A DNA stretch of 64,000 nucleotides from Galbula dea (GCA_013399015.1 VWZX01010410.1:310001-374000); one strand, 5' to 3'; counted from the stretch's first letter, positions 1-12,787 are shown. Numbers and translations are program-made. The notes: generated from the sequence alone by a model not told the origin.

Positions 1-621
1 CAGCCCAGAAGGCCAACCATATCTTGGGTTGTATCAAGAGGAACGTGGCCAGCAGGTCAAGGGAAGTGATTCTCCCCCTCTACTCCACTCTCATGAGCCG
101 CACCTGAAGTACTGCATCCAGTTCTGGAGCCCCTTATTACAAGAAAGATGTGGACGTGCTGGAATGTGTCCAGAGAAGGGCCATGAGAATGATCAGAAGA
201 CCGGAGCACCTCTCCTATGAGGACAGGCTGAGAGAGCTGGGGTTATTCAGTCTGGAGAAGAGAAGGCTCTGAGGAAACCTTATTGTGGCCTTCCAGTATC
301 TGAAGAAGGCCTACAAGAAAGCTGGTGAGGGACTTTTTTAGAGTGTCAGGCAGTGATAGGACTAGGGGGAATAGATACAAACTAGAGGAGGATAGATTTA
401 GATTGGACATTAGGAAGGTCTTCACTGTTAGGGTGGTGAGACACTAGAACACGTTTCCCAGAGAGGTTGTGGGAGCCCTGTCCCTGGAAGTTTTTAAGGC
501 CAGGCTTGATGGGGCTCTGGACAACCTGATATAGTGGGATGTATTCCTGCCCGTGGCAGGGAGGTTGGAACTAGATCATCTTTAAGGTCCCTTCCAACTC
601 GGACAATTCTATGATTCTATG
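1..621 (+). mobile_element. CR1 LINE, 3' end (truncated by window edge)
   Basis: Sense-strand 3' portion of a CR1 non-LTR retrotransposon. The text shows the usual CR1 landmarks in order: the end of the ORF2 reverse-transcriptase region (translated pieces such as [14 protein letters not shown], broken by stop codons), then the 3'UTR with GGTTGGAACTAGATCATC-like sequence, and the diagnostic tandem tail of the ATTCTATG type at about 606-621. The ORF is degenerate, with in-frame stops after EKRRL and again near 340, so this is a dead copy. Its 5' end lies beyond the window. It sits within the RFX4 intron. This family and its tail are typical of birds and other sauropsids. Confidence 0.93.
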
Positions 622-3600
622 ATTTGTTTCTACCTGAGTCTCTAAGCCGTAGTGCAGAAGTGCATACAATCCTATGATGCTACTCTACTGCATAATGTGT
701 GTACATATGCAGTTATACGAAGCATTCTGTTGTTAATTTTAAGCCTGCTATTGCATAATTGCAATGGGTGCCCTATGTTTTTTTGGGAATATTTATTTCC
801 TATTCATCTACTCTCACCATTTGAGATAGATCTGTGTCATTCCTCCCACCTCCTCCTTGCCATCTTTTTTCCAGACTCAAGAATTATCATCCCTTTCATT
901 TCTCCTATGATGAGCACTCTACACACAGAAGTTATCTAAGGACTGTGGGTGCACTGCTGGGCAGCCATAGTCTGGTGGGCACACAGGTGTCCCGTTCTCT
1001 CAGTTGTGTTAAGCGGGGATCCTACTGGAGCTGCAGCTCCCTCCAGCCTAACCTGATCTCAGAGTAGTAGGAGGGATTCAGTCAAGAAGCTGCCAGATCA
1101 GCCATTTAAATCTGGAAAGCACCCCTAGATCGCATGCTGCACACAGCCTTATTTTAACTTTTCTTCCTTTGCTCTTTCAAGATGGAGTAACCACCACCAA
1201 ATGATGTGTCTTAGGAGGAGGTACTCAACAGAGAGCCACAGAAGTAACAATTCAGTGTTTCATATTTTATTCCTTGAGAGGCAGCTCCCACCTTAAGGGC
1301 AAACATTTTTTTGCTGCTTTTAAGCTATCTCCTGCTGCACTCAGGAGCATTACCAGGGTCAGCTGTTCCTGAACTGGGATTCTATTCTCAAGAGGCACTA
1401 ATCAACTTCTGGGACTGCAAGGAGCACATTTGTATCTGGAAGTGCTTGTGCTGCTGTTTTGCTGTCATCAGATTTGGTTGATGAAGAACATAGTTGACTT
1501 CCATGGTCTGGACAGAACAAACCAGCCTGGGAAACACTGCAGAGGAACAATTTGCTGTAAGGTGGTAGGTTGGGCCTGCACCTCTCAGAGGCACAGAACA
1601 CACTATTGGTGCTATAGTTAAAGGAGCTTTAAGCAATGTTGATACTGTGTCTCTCCTAAACTGCTCTGATGACTGTGATGGTCTCACATAACTTCCCAGA
1701 AATGCCCACTAAGTTGCAGCACCACTTAGTTTCTCTGTGCATTGTTGTATGCCACAATTCTACCCAACCACGTCCTCACTTCCCTTTATATGCCTCAACA
1801 GCGGGACTTACGTAGACACATTACTGGAAGAAAGTATTAGCTGATTTTTGTTACAGTGGGGGAGCCAAAGAAATCCTCTTCCAGACAGAGTTGGTGTTTT
1901 AGTGTCTGATCACATTGTTCTGGCCCATATGTGTCACAGATAAAAGAAGGGGAAAAGTTCTTGTCACCCCAGCACCTACACATGGGAAGTTCATACTACA
2001 CCAATGCAGTAAGAATAACATACCCTTCCCAATGACCAAACATCAAACAGCTAGTAAGAAGAAGGAAAAATACTGTCCAAACCCCACCCATGGAACAAGA
2101 ATTATTGTTCCTAACTGTATGGCTTTGCAATGGACATGAGATTTTTAGAACGTAACAGAAATATTTATATATTGAATGCAACAGGAAAGAGATGTCTTAA
2201 CTTTTTAAACAATTATGAATAGCAATTTCATAAGGTTCCAAATGCCACTCCTAAAAGCACCAAAAGCACTTGAAAATTTCATCCAACCTCTCTGAAAAGC
2301 TAATATTCAATAAGTTTCAATCTGTAGAGAAAAGGATCAAATTAGGGTTATAAAGATGCAATCAATCACTAGTTTTGATTACAGCATTTTTTTTTGAGAT
2401 TTTAAGCATATTTTAATGAAGTTAATCTATAGCCAGTTTTTCATAATTTCTGGTATGAGTTTTTTGCAAATCTTGAAGTTGTGGCTAACTTGCAACAGCA
2501 TTCTGCAAAAGTGTGAGCTAGTGCAATTTAAAGTCAGAGCCACATTCAGAAGGAAAATATTTTGTTATTTGGACAGAAATACCTTTCACCTCCATGCATA
2601 ACCAGCCAATGAGTTGAGAATAAGAATAAAGAGATTATTTTCTATCCTCACACTGCAGGAACTCAGACTTCATTTCATGGGAGGACATATTTAACATTGT
2701 GTTTTCTAAAATAATACTAAAAGAAACTGAATTAATTTTACATTTTTGGGCAAGGCCTTAACAATAATCTGCTCAAAGTCTACCAGACTTAAAGGGTTTC
2801 TTGTCTATGTCTAATAGCAGCAGTAGCAGCAAGTGTGAGTTAACCCAGAAAATGGTAATTTCCTGTCAAGAGCCCTCCAACAAATGTCGCTTTTATATCT
2901 GGCAAAGATCACTAGGCCCCAGTGTTTTGAGTCCAGCATGCTTAAGCACTCTTCATTAAACCGGATGTAGAGTGTGAAAGGTGATTCAGGCAGCATGGGC
3001 AGGCATCCGCCCAGATGGCTATGCTTTGGACACTCCAACAAGGCTGAATAGATGCTTCATTGGGTGAGCTAATAGTCAGGCTGGGACCGAGGAGTACTTT
3101 AAAAATATTGGCTTTCAATAGTCTCTTCACTGTAAGGAAAAAGAAGTCACTGACTCATTTGCGATTAGCTGACCTACCATTACAAAACTTTCCATCTTGC
3201 ATTCAGTCATAACAGAATTTATTGTAAAATACTAGATATTTAGAGTCCATGTTATTTTCAAGCAATTACTCTTTTTACATTCATGACACATTCATAAACA
3301 CAGCTGCATCGGGTGCACTTGATGAAAAGGGAATGCAGCACACTGTATCCTGTCCCCTCACACACAGCCATTAGTTCTGCCTTCTTAGTAAGCCTTACCA
3401 TGGCCTCCTGACTCCAGATAAGAGGAGGACTATCTTCTCTTTTCAGTGCATCCTGAAGTTTATTCTTGGAGTCAAGGTTTCATTACCCCAACGGCACAAG
3501 TTTTGTGGTTCCAAACTACCTTAAAACATTATGTAGCTTCCGCATACAATGCCAGGTACAACTGGGAGACCCACCATGATGCTCGCAGAGTTCATATTGT

Positions 3601-6572
3601 TCCTTTTGCTCATATATGACAGTTTGGCAGTGCACAAATTATCAAGTAGTAAATTATCCTGGTTGAAGCTGAGGCTTTCTCTTTAATTTGTAAAATTAAA
3701 TTTGTATGAAAGCAAGTAATTCCCCTGTTATAAGTCACAACCTCAAAGGACAATTGCTTCGAGTCAGGATGGCAAAGGATTCTGTTACGGTTAACAAAAG
3801 AGTAGATCAATTATCGCACTGGGAAGACAAGAAATAATCACTGGTGTATTATGGCAAAAATCTAGATTAATCTTGTTGTAAGTATATTCTTTAATACTAG
3901 AATATAGAGTGACTTCAGGTATAGATCAATAAGTAATAAAGGCAAAGACCATGATGTTTGGTATCAAGTAAAACACTATGGAAGACAAAAGTCCACAAGT
4001 GACATACAGAAACCAGAAAGTTTTGGATGTATTATTTATTTGGTGAGTTTTTTTCCCCAATGATCCATCCTGGTCCTGACTCTTAGTATCTCAAAGCATT
4101 TTGTACACAGTCATCAGTGAGACATTTAAGATCAGCCAGGAAAAATAACTAATGGATTTGACAACATGGAAAAGGGACTTTTATTTAATTTGAGCCAACA
4201 GAATTAATGGTTTACATCATGACACAGAAGGAAGAAAAGAGTCGTCTTCTGAAGACTTCTCATCTTCTGTCTTAAAATACTTATCTCGAGGTTTGATAAA
4301 TTCTTCCAGTGGTTGTAGAGACAGGGCACAGATGACTTTTACTAGATGTCTGACTTTTTAGTAACTAAAGTTAGGTGAGATTAATTCAACTCTGTAGCTC
4401 TAATGAATAACAAGACAACTTGTTTCCTCTGTATTCATTATGGCAAGAGCTTTGTTCATGAAGATGTTCAGGCAAAGGCAGGCAGCAGAAATTAGCATGA
4501 AAATAGCTTTCATGTATTGCTAGTTCAGACCAGGAAAGCAACATCTTAAATCTATTAGCTAGTCTTGCAAACGTTATAAGTATGAAAACTGTTCAACCTT
4601 TTCTGGAAGCTCTTATATTTCTTTAGAATACTTGCAGATTGGTTATCTTTTGATAAGTGCCCTTTCCTTAGTTAATGAATTAAAGAAGAGAGTCATGCCC
4701 CTAAGTTCAAATCATCTCATTTAAAACATCAAAGCATAAGTTTAATTGTTGCTGGACACTGGCAGCTCTTATCTTCAGAAAAAGCTTCTGGAAAGCCAAC
4801 AAGGCTGAAAACCTGGTTCTTCTGCAAAGGAATATGAGGCTTTCTGGAGTCAGTGTCCAGGCTCTGCTGAATTTTCCTACCAAAAAGCCTTCCTCTGGGG
4901 TGAAGATAGAAATTTAGATGATCTTCTATAGACTCCTTTCCAGTGTTGCCAATGCAGATTATTCTGACAGCTGTATTAACAGTACCAATTGAAGCTGATG
5001 TTCTAGTATGGTGCTACCATTTCCTATCCTGTTTCAGCAGCTGACTGCACAGGTAAATCCACAGTCTCTGCGTCAATAAGAACTATGTGCTAAATAACTC
5101 ATTGTACAGCTTTGATGTCTTCCCTCTGCTAACTGGCCTGTTTCCTCAGGACACGGGGGAATATGCTAAATCCCTAACTACAGTATGTTGGTCAAAAATA
5201 GTCTTTCTCATCTCTAATTAGGAGTGGCCAGCGTGTGGCTTTTGAGCTGCCTGAGGCTTGTGGATTGTTCAAATACGTTTGCCAAGGCAAGGCTCCCTTC
5301 CTGGCTGTGCTCTGAAGGGAGTCGGCAGAAACTCCTCATGGAGACACTGCTGTAATTGCCTTGGGCTTATGCAACAGTTGCTTATGCAACTGATTAGCCC
5401 CAGCTCCCTCCGGCAGCAGAGTAAAGTAATGATACCCTTTGGAAATCGCCGCCATCTCCTTCCTAGGAACAACTATGGTGGCTCTTCTCTTCATGACCTC
5501 TCCATAAGGTTTTACAATCCTCAGCTGTGTAAACTTTTGGCATGCAGCTTGCAAGGTTTGTTTAAGCATCAGAAGAGATGATAGTCCTATCAGCTCTTTG
5601 GTGACAGTTTTCCAGTGTCAAACAACCCAAGATAATAAAATTTTAAATCATGTCACTTTCTGTAGAAATGATATAATGGTGTGAAAAGTAGAAGCTCTGA
5701 AGATACATGGCTGTCAGGAGAAATTGGGATCCTAACCATCTCTGTGATGTAAAAGGGTAGCAGGATGTCAAAACGGGGAGCCATTTCCTAGGTACAGCAC
5801 ACAGATGATCTGCTTCTGAAGACAGGCAATAAGATAAATACATGTTAAGCAGCACAGTTGCCTTCTGTTGCTGGGCAGCCTGTGTCTATACTGGGTGAAA
5901 GCTGTTCTCTGTTTTCCTGCCTGTCATATCCTCAGCATGTCTTCTCCTTACTGGGAAGCATTTGTCAAACTTCTTTGATTTCTAGTTTCCAACTGTCACT
6001 GAGAACAGCTGGGGAATAGAGAGATTCTTCTTCTGCCTGCCTATTTTCATAAGTTCTCCAATTAGCTGCTCACTCTGAGGCCAGACCATACTATTTTTCT
6101 GCAGAAACTGGCAGGATGGATGTCTTGTGAACATTTAAAAGGGAAGGCACCTTTCCAGTAATAAAGATCCTTTTGCTCTCCTCCCTCAAAACTCAGTTGA
6201 GTAAGCAGGAGTCAAGACATTTTATAGTCTGCTTTTACTGAATAGTAAGTTTCCAAGTAAGCTGTGGAAAAAAGATTAGATTAATTCAATTTATTTTTCT
6301 GCTCCCAGATAAGTCTGCCAGTACCTAGATTTTTGATAAATTAATTCAATATTTAAATGCAGTGACTGCTTTAAAAGGCTTTTTCTGACACTTTGGTTTG
6401 ACTGCAGGCAGTAGTTATCTGATATTCTACCATCAGTATGTTGCCTCTTTGTTGAAGGACTGTTAATTAATATGATTTTCATTTTGTTAAACACAGAATT
6501 GTGATACCACCAGTCCTTATTTTAAAATTAATTAAGTGGTAGATAATTTGTTTTTCTTTGTTTTTATTGTAG
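622..6572. other. RFX4 intron (non-coding)
   Basis: No exon, RNA gene or further mobile element could be supported. The open frames here are short, lack splice-flanked conservation, and do not resemble RFX family sequence. The stretch is AT-rich intron leading to the pyrimidine-rich acceptor (TTTTTATTGTAG) at 6561-6572. An upstream RFX4 exon must exist, but I cannot see one here and it probably lies before the window. Confidence 0.7.
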
Positions 6573-6845
6573 TACCCTTTCAACAGCCCAACATCAAGAA
6601 TGGAGCCCTGTTTGATGAGCAGTACTCCAAGGCTTCATCCCACACCAGTGACTCCTCGCTGGCCGGAGGTCCCGGCTGCAAACTCCTGCTACACAAGCCC
6701 ATCCATGCACTCCACGAGATATGGAAATTCTAGTGACATGTACACACCCTTGACTACCCGCAGAAATTCTGAATATGAGCACATGCAACACTTTCCTGGC
6801 TTTGCCTACATCAATGGGGAAGCCACCACAGGTTGGGCTAAATGA
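6573..6845 (+). CDS. RFX4: RFX4, last coding exon (C-terminal about 90 residues)
   Basis: Terminal exon of regulatory factor X4, a winged-helix transcription factor acting in the nucleus of neural and ciliated cells. The acceptor AG is at 6571-6572. The exon reads in one frame from YPFNSPTSR through the Ser/Thr/Pro-rich tail ([20 protein letters not shown], then [18 protein letters not shown]) to [14 protein letters not shown] and TGA at 6843-6845. This tail, including the aromatic [14 protein letters not shown] segment and the final GWAK, matches the vertebrate RFX4 C-terminus. The DNA-binding and dimerisation domains are encoded upstream of the window. Only the final exon is present, so the gene is partial here. 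An internal ATG at 6600 is not a start; it lies inside the exon. Neighbour: RIC8B starts about 6 kb downstream on the same strand, the usual vertebrate order. Confidence 0.95.
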   Translation, partial: YPFNSPTSRMEPCLMSSTPRLHPTPVTPRWPEVPAANSCYTSPSMHSTRYGNSSDMYTPLTTRRNSEYEHMQHFPGFAYINGEATTGWAK

Positions 6846-7155
6846 AAATGACTGCTATCAGTTAAGCCCATATACTCAAAAGAGTTCTAAAACTTTTGTG
6901 TTATGTGGACTTTTCATGGACATTCTTCAAGGGAGGTGAAGATGGAAAAGATCCTGGGCAGATAAATGTAGTTCATAATGTGGGCAGATTGCAGACCAGT
7001 AAGCCTGAAAATATTTCTGTGCTATTCTGGACCATTTTTGAGGCCAATCTGTGACTTTTTTAATTCTGGCATGTGGGCCAACCCTGTGTGATGTCAGTTT
7101 AAGTTAGCCATTTTTGCCTCCCTTTCTTATTGACAAATGTTAATAAGTCTTACAA

Positions 7156-7161
7156 AATAAA
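7156..7161 (+). terminator. RFX4: AATAAA poly(A) signal, proximal candidate for RFX4
   Basis: Canonical hexamer about 310 bases after the RFX4 stop. It could give a short 3'UTR form. Use is not shown by sequence alone. Confidence 0.4.
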
Positions 7162-7936
7162 AGTACTGGAATGGGATCTATTTATAACTTGAGTTGAAGA
7201 CAGGAAATTCACCCTCAGCAAAACTCTGTCATCTGTCCTTCTTTTAAGCTCTTAATGCATTCCTTAAAAAACACTCTGCCAAGTCATCACTTGTTCATAT
7301 CAGCTCCTCTGTCTGGCTCCTTAGAAGTTGTGTTGTTGTAGGTTTCAGTTTACACCTAACTTTGTATTTTGATGCACCTTTCTGTTGATCCAGTAAGTTT
7401 AATCTTTACAAAGAGAAGACATGTAGCATTGAATTATACACTGCCTTAAGTTGACTATTGTTCTTATTATATATGTATTTGTGTTAAGTTTGCACAATCT
7501 GGAAAAATCTAATTTCTCTGGTCAGTAATGACAAGGTTAAGAAGGGATTTGGGGGCTGGGAAGATTTTGGATTCAGAGCCACATATGTTAAATATGATGA
7601 CATGAAGCAATTATGTAAAGAAAATGGCAATGCAAACATGATTATTTGTTTAATTACCTATTGACAGGTATGAAGCTGTTCTCTCAATTCCTTCATGTGG
7701 TGATAATTCTATATACTTCTACAAAAGCAAAATTCAAAGCTGTGCCTTTGAACTTATCCTGTACTGTGTATGTGTGGAAAAATGTATTGTATTTTGGGAA
7801 GACTTTTTCTTAGACAATTTCTGTCAGATTTGTAGCTATTTGTGAGGTTTTGTTAGATTTTATTAACATAGCTTTTTCTTCTGTATTATAAAACGCACCA
7901 AGCAATTATGGTGGACCTATTACCCTATGGGTAAGA

Positions 7937-7991
7937 AATAAATAAATGGAAATATGACATCAGGCATTTTAGTAATTGTTTTGTAAATAAA
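7937..7991 (+). terminator. RFX4: Cluster of three AATAAA poly(A) signals, RFX4
   Basis: Hexamers at 7937-7942, 7941-7946 and 7986-7991. The third overlaps the TGTAAATA Pumilio-type motif. Clustered signals suggest a major 3' end about 1.1 kb after the stop. Confidence 0.5.
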
Positions 7992-8095
7992 ATCTTTGAT
8001 AGCAGCCAGTGTGATGATAACAATGTTTATGCCCAAAATGGACAAAAGTGTTATTTTTGCAGTTGTGCAAGATATATGAGGCATTTTCACACTCA

Positions 8096-8101
8096 AATAA
8101 A
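8096..8101 (+). terminator. RFX4: AATAAA poly(A) signal, distal candidate for RFX4
   Basis: Last canonical hexamer of the cluster following RFX4. Confidence 0.45.
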
Positions 8102-10184
8102 GGTCTTTAAATACTGAAACAAACCTTCAAAAAACCTTAAATGTGACAATGTATATTTTCATCCAACAAAAGACTTGAGAACTTAAATTTACAGCACCTG
8201 AGTAGTCCTACACCTGTGCTTTCAGCTGAATGTGCTCAAGGCTCAAGGCTATGACTGCATAGATGATTCTGTATTGCTTGATTTAAGTCCTGCTGCTGTT
8301 ACTCACCCAAGCCAGTGTACTCACTCAGGCAGCTAAGATGTACTATCTTCTTTACAGTACCTTGTTACACATGTACTGCTACTGGAAATGGGAAGGTTAT
8401 TTTTCCTTAGGTAAGTTAATAAAGTGGCAAAATTCTCAGACCTTTTGTATTTAACTAATGGGTAAACTGATGAGAGTTTGTGGTTTACAGTAACTAGAGA
8501 AATATGCTGGAAATCTGCAAAGACTGAGGGAGGAAGGATGTTCCAGGACAAGTTTAGTAAACGTCCAGGCTCTTAAGCATTCAGCTAAGCGCCTGGTGAG
8601 ATTTTCAGGAACAGAGTGGGGAGCTTACCTTTAGCTACCTGATGAAAACCTTAAGACACAGACTTGAAATTTTACCCCTGTCAGCTTTTCACTTTTATTA
8701 AAGATGGGGAAGATCAGGCTTAGGCTAACTCATCTATTTTATTCTTATTCAAGTTAAAGAAAGTTAAGTCATGTGAGGAAGACTTTTTTTTTAGTGACCA
8801 GTCTTTAGGAGCTGGACTTTTGATGGGTTTGAGACCAAAGTCTTGCTTTCCATTTTGTTATTGGAGATTCTAGCCTATTAGTTCTTATCTAATATCTGAA
8901 CTATCAGTCTTATCAAGACCGTGAGAAATTAGTATGAAAAAGGCAGTGGCACTAGCATAGAAAAAAATTACTTTCTCTTCTCCAATGAATTTCAAATCTC
9001 TGCATTGCATTGCATCTGACAAGAGCCCACTGTGACCCTGTTCACCTATTTATTATTGCTGGAATATTGATCAATCTCCAGTTACCTGATGGACTACTGA
9101 TCAGGACCTGCTGTGGTCCCTGCAAGGACTAGATGCACTGGTGAGATATTTGTGGGCAGAAGGGACCAGTAGCCTAAAGCTGGGTCTTTGGAAGGATCAG
9201 GATGGAAGTGAACCCCAGCCCCACTCGACGGAAGCCAGAAGCACTTCCCACATTATTTACAGTATCTTGTTAAACCAAATAAAGTCTAATCCACAGTGAC
9301 TAAAAGGAAAAAGTGAGACTGTTACAGTATACAAACAAACATGCCATTATCCTTCAACATGTCTGAGGACAAATCAGTTAATCTGAATTCAAGAGCCCAG
9401 AGAGACTGTTCAGGAAGGAGAATGGATATTGGACACATTGTCAGCCCCAGAAATAATAAAGACATTCTGAGTGGAGAACAGCAACACTGCACAAAGTCCT
9501 GGAAGAAGGAATATTGACCAACAGCAGCACTACAAACCTGCTCATAACAATGAGCCACAGAATGTCTGATAGGGCTTTGAATGACTTCTGCAAAAGAACC
9601 TCCTCAGTCTTTTGTATATTTGTTTGTTTGTTTCTTTTAATTCATTTATAAACTTCTGCTGGTGCTACTAGAGTCTGAACGTGGGCTTCCAACAACCTTT
9701 GAACTGCTTCCTGATGAAGGCTTTGAAGTTTAAACTGGACACACGTGGGGAAAAATACACAGATTACTGAACACAGAGCTCTACCGAGGTCACCATCACC
9801 ATCTGCATCTGAAACACTGCAATGGAAGGCAGACCCACTCCTTGACCACTGCAGGTCAGAACCCACCACGTTAGTATAAACTGCCACAGCTTTCAGATCA
9901 CAGAGCTGTATACCAGGCTGTGAAGTGAAGCAGCTCATGGAAGGATGATAACCTCTGAGTGGAATGGCTGGTTAGGGGCAGGAATCACTTAAATCATGCC
10001 AATATAAATTACCAAACTTCCTGAGTCAGAGCCTGCAGCCTGTTAATTAAGCTTTTTCCTTGACCATGGTAAGTGAAACTGCTGTTTCTTGCCAAGTGAC
10101 GTATTTATATGTATATAAAGTAAATATGGGACTACACAAATCTTTCTAAAGAAGCTTGTATACCACATGGCAAAATACTCAATC

Positions 10185-10258
10185 TCATTTTCGCTTTCTC
10201 TTTTTGATTCTTTTCCTCTTCTTTTCCTTCTTTTTTCTTTTATTCTTTTTTTCTTGCT
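10185..10258. repeat. Polypyrimidine low-complexity tract
   Basis: Almost pure T/C over about 70 bases on the plus strand (TTCTTTTCCTTC-like). It produces a spurious Lys/Arg-rich frame on the minus strand. Confidence 0.85.
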
Positions 10259-10331
10259 CACTTTCTGTCTTCTGACAACAAATAGACATCTTGTGATCTT
10301 ATTTGTGAGTTAAAACATAACAAAAGATAGA

Positions 10332-10430
10332 TGCAATATATACAATATTATATATTGTAGCATAACATATATAATATTTTAAAATAGATGTACACACACA
10401 CATAAACATCCATGTATGTATGCATATAAA
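10332..10430. repeat. AT-rich simple sequence with short (CA)n
   Basis: Alternating ATATAT/AATATT followed by TACACACACACATA and ATGTATGTATGCATAT: a degenerate dinucleotide/tetranucleotide microsatellite. Confidence 0.75.
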
Positions 10431-11820
10431 AATCCATTACAATGCTTCAAGGTTTTTCATTACCAGGCAGAAAAAAGACTCAGCGGGGGAAGAGCAGTGA
10501 GATCTCCATTCACTAGTATGAATCCTGTTTTTGTCAGGCTACCTCTTGCTGCTAAGGTCACTACCCTTTGACAAAAATGGCCTCTGACCTCCACAGCCCC
10601 ACAATTCTGTTGTGACTGACCCTGAAACCCATGAAATTCAGGGGCAGACATTGCTTTGGAAAGTTTAGATAAAGCTGACTAACATGGGAAGGGCTCACGG
10701 TATGCACCCATCTGAAAAGGTCTGGCAGTTCTTTGGTAGAGGATGCAATTTATTCTGTCCTTCTCTTTCACTGAAACTCTAATCCTTCATATGCTACCCA
10801 AAGTGGAAACTAAAACTCATTGATGGTGAATAACAATGTCTTTTTAAAGAGCAGTAACAGTTTCTTAGTCTTTAATTTCTAAGGGGTTTTAATTAAAAAA
10901 AAAAATAGGCCATGTACAAGTAAAATGAGTGTTTTGCCTTTCTGTGAAGTAAATCTAAGCAGTCGTGCTTTATTACAGATTGTAAATCAAACAAGTGAAG
11001 CATTATTTTTACTGGGTTTCACTCAAAAGCTGCATTAGTATACACACAGACCTGACTCAGAAGAAACAGCTAAGCACTTCAGGCTGGATTTTGTTACTCC
11101 TTATCATATAATGACCATGTTGTCCTGGTTTTATATCTCTGTTCAGCCCATTGTAGAAAGAAGCCCACAACCAGAAAATTCAGATCTTAATTTAGGTCTA
11201 CATCTTAAACACGTATAGGCATACACATGTGTTTAACATGTGTACCTTAGTACCTTCAGTGCTCTTTGAAGCCACTATCCATCTGCAGATGAAACCTCCC
11301 TGTCTCTGTGGTATCTTCCACTGTGGAGCTGATGGTTTGTGAGATGAAAGGTTTCTCTTTGTAACCATGGAGTGACTCCTGAATTGCTGCTGAAGGAATA
11401 AATACTTTGAGAGACCAACCATGGCTCCCTCTGAAGTTTTATTACCATGGATTTTCCTTAACCTCAATATACTGTTTTCTGCTATATTGGACAGTGCATT
11501 TTGATTATAGGCCACACTGAGTAAGAAAATACTACATATCTTCTCAATGTGGTTTAAACCTACAGTCTTGCAAACCACTTCAGAGATGTGTCTCGCCTTT
11601 GCTCTGTCGCTGCAGGCTCCTCTGGTGCAGCCCACACACTCCTGCCACCTCCCAAACAAAATACACCAGTAGTACAGCACCAGCACATCTCCTCTGCACC
11701 ACCCTGGTTGCTCACACCCACATCTACACAGTCCAAAAAAAATACATCAGCCCCTCTGTGGGTAGTTTTGGGAAGGTGGTCATGTTGTCCCTTGGTGGGG
11801 GGCTGGTGGTGTTTGTCTTT

Positions 11821-12350
11821 ACAGAATCAGAATCATTTAGGTTGGAAAAAACCCTTAAGATCATTGAGTACAACCATCGACCCAACACCACTGCGCCTAC
11901 TAAACCATGTCACAAAGCACCATGTCTACATGTTTTTTGGATACCTGCAGGGGCAGTTATTCAACCACTTCCCTGGAGAGCCTGTTCCAATGCTTAACGA
12001 CTCTTACAGTGAGGAAATTTTTCCTAATATCCAATCTAGACCTTCCCAGCAAAACTTGAGGACATTTCTCCTTGTCCTGTTACTTGGGAGAAGAGACCAA
12101 CTCCAACCTTGCTGAAACCTCCTTTCAGTGAGTTGTAGAGAGTGAAAATCAGCCTCCTTTTCTCCAGACTAAAAACTCCAGTTCCCTCAGCCTCTCCTAA
12201 TAAGACTTGTGCTCTAGACCCTTCACCAGCTTTGCAGCCCTTCTCTGGACATGTTCCAGCACCTCGATGTCATTCTTGTAGCGAGGGGACCAAAGCTGAC
12301 CCCACTATTCCAACCATGGCCTTACCAATGCCATTTACAGAGGGACTTCA
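11821..12350 (-). mobile_element. CR1 LINE, antisense 3' fragment next to RIC8B promoter
   Basis: Reverse-strand CR1. It begins with the complement of the CR1 tail (ACAGAATCAGAATCATTTAG, then GGTTGGAAAAAACCC) and runs back through the 3'UTR and RT end, including TTCCTAATATCCAATCTA, CTCAGCCTCTCC and GCTGACCCCACTATTCCAACC. It ends near ATTTACAGAGGGAC, where the promoter region takes over. It is 5'-truncated, as is usual for CR1. The plus-strand frames crossing it (such as 11588-12115) are antisense shadows. Confidence 0.92.
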
Positions 12351-12639
12351 AATGGAAAAGGATAATTTTTGCATACCACCGCTGTTCTGCGGGGTTGGAC
12401 TGGAGAAAAAAAAGTTTTGTTTTGGTGCCAGACGTTATGGGGAAGGCCAGCGAGAAAGTATGCTTTCGGTTACTCAGGCCACTCTCCCTGCGGCGTGGCC
12501 GCTCGGGATCCGAACCCTAAGTTTTCCTCTAGCCAGTAGCCGCCGACGCTGCCCGACGCGGACTCTAGCTCCCATCGCTCCCCGCGGCACCAGAGCGCGC
12601 AAATCCCGACGCGCACCTCAGCACCTCCTCGCCTGCCGG

Positions 12640-12653
12640 CTGGGAGCCGTAGT
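12640..12653 (-). promoter_or_regulatory. ZNF143/THAP11-type element
   Basis: CTGGGAGCCGTAGT, which on the minus strand reads ACTACGGCTCCCAG. This is close to the ACTACAATTCCCAG core of ZNF143-bound promoters. Sequence match only. Confidence 0.5.
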
Positions 12654-12688
12654 CCTCTTGCTGCTATCTCTTGTCGGCGGGAGGGCAG

Positions 12689-12693
12689 CCAAT
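12689..12693 (+). promoter_or_regulatory. CCAAT box (NF-Y)
   Basis: GCAGCCAATAGGA, a good NF-Y context, about 200 bases upstream of the RIC8B start codon and inside the CpG-rich block. Confidence 0.6.
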
Positions 12694-12787
12694 AGGAAGG
12701 CTCTGGGGTGCACGCGGCCCGCCCCTTCCTGCCAGTAGCGCGCGAGTTCTGCCTTCAAGTCCGGGCGGTTTCCCAGGGGAGCGTTGC

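Larger units (their letters stand above)
6846..8125 (+). other. RFX4: RFX4 3' untranslated region (end estimated)
   Basis: AT-rich, ORF-poor sequence directly after the RFX4 stop. It contains five AATAAA hexamers (7156, 7937, 7941, 7986, 8096), the last being the most distal in the cluster, so the end is placed shortly after it. A PUM-like TGTAAATA is at 7983. Cleavage sites are inferred, not observed. Confidence 0.6.
8126..11820. other. RFX4-RIC8B intergenic region
   Basis: No gene supported. It contains a polypyrimidine tract and an AT/CA-rich simple repeat near 10.2-10.4 kb. The longest open frame (162 codons, minus strand, 11198-11686) has no recognisable domain and is within chance expectation for a 64-kb window. 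Confidence 0.7.

Noticed and set aside
10043..10261. Lys/Arg-rich small protein on the minus strand
   Set aside because: Produced by the polypyrimidine tract at 10185-10258.
11198..11686. 162-codon open frame on the minus strand between RFX4 and RIC8B
   Set aside because: No recognisable domain, no splice or promoter support, and a frame of this length is expected about once by chance in six frames of 64 kb at this composition.
11588..12738. Long plus-strand open frames (175 and 198 codons)
   Set aside because: They run across an antisense CR1 and the GC-rich RIC8B promoter. The sequence is explained by those features and low stop density.
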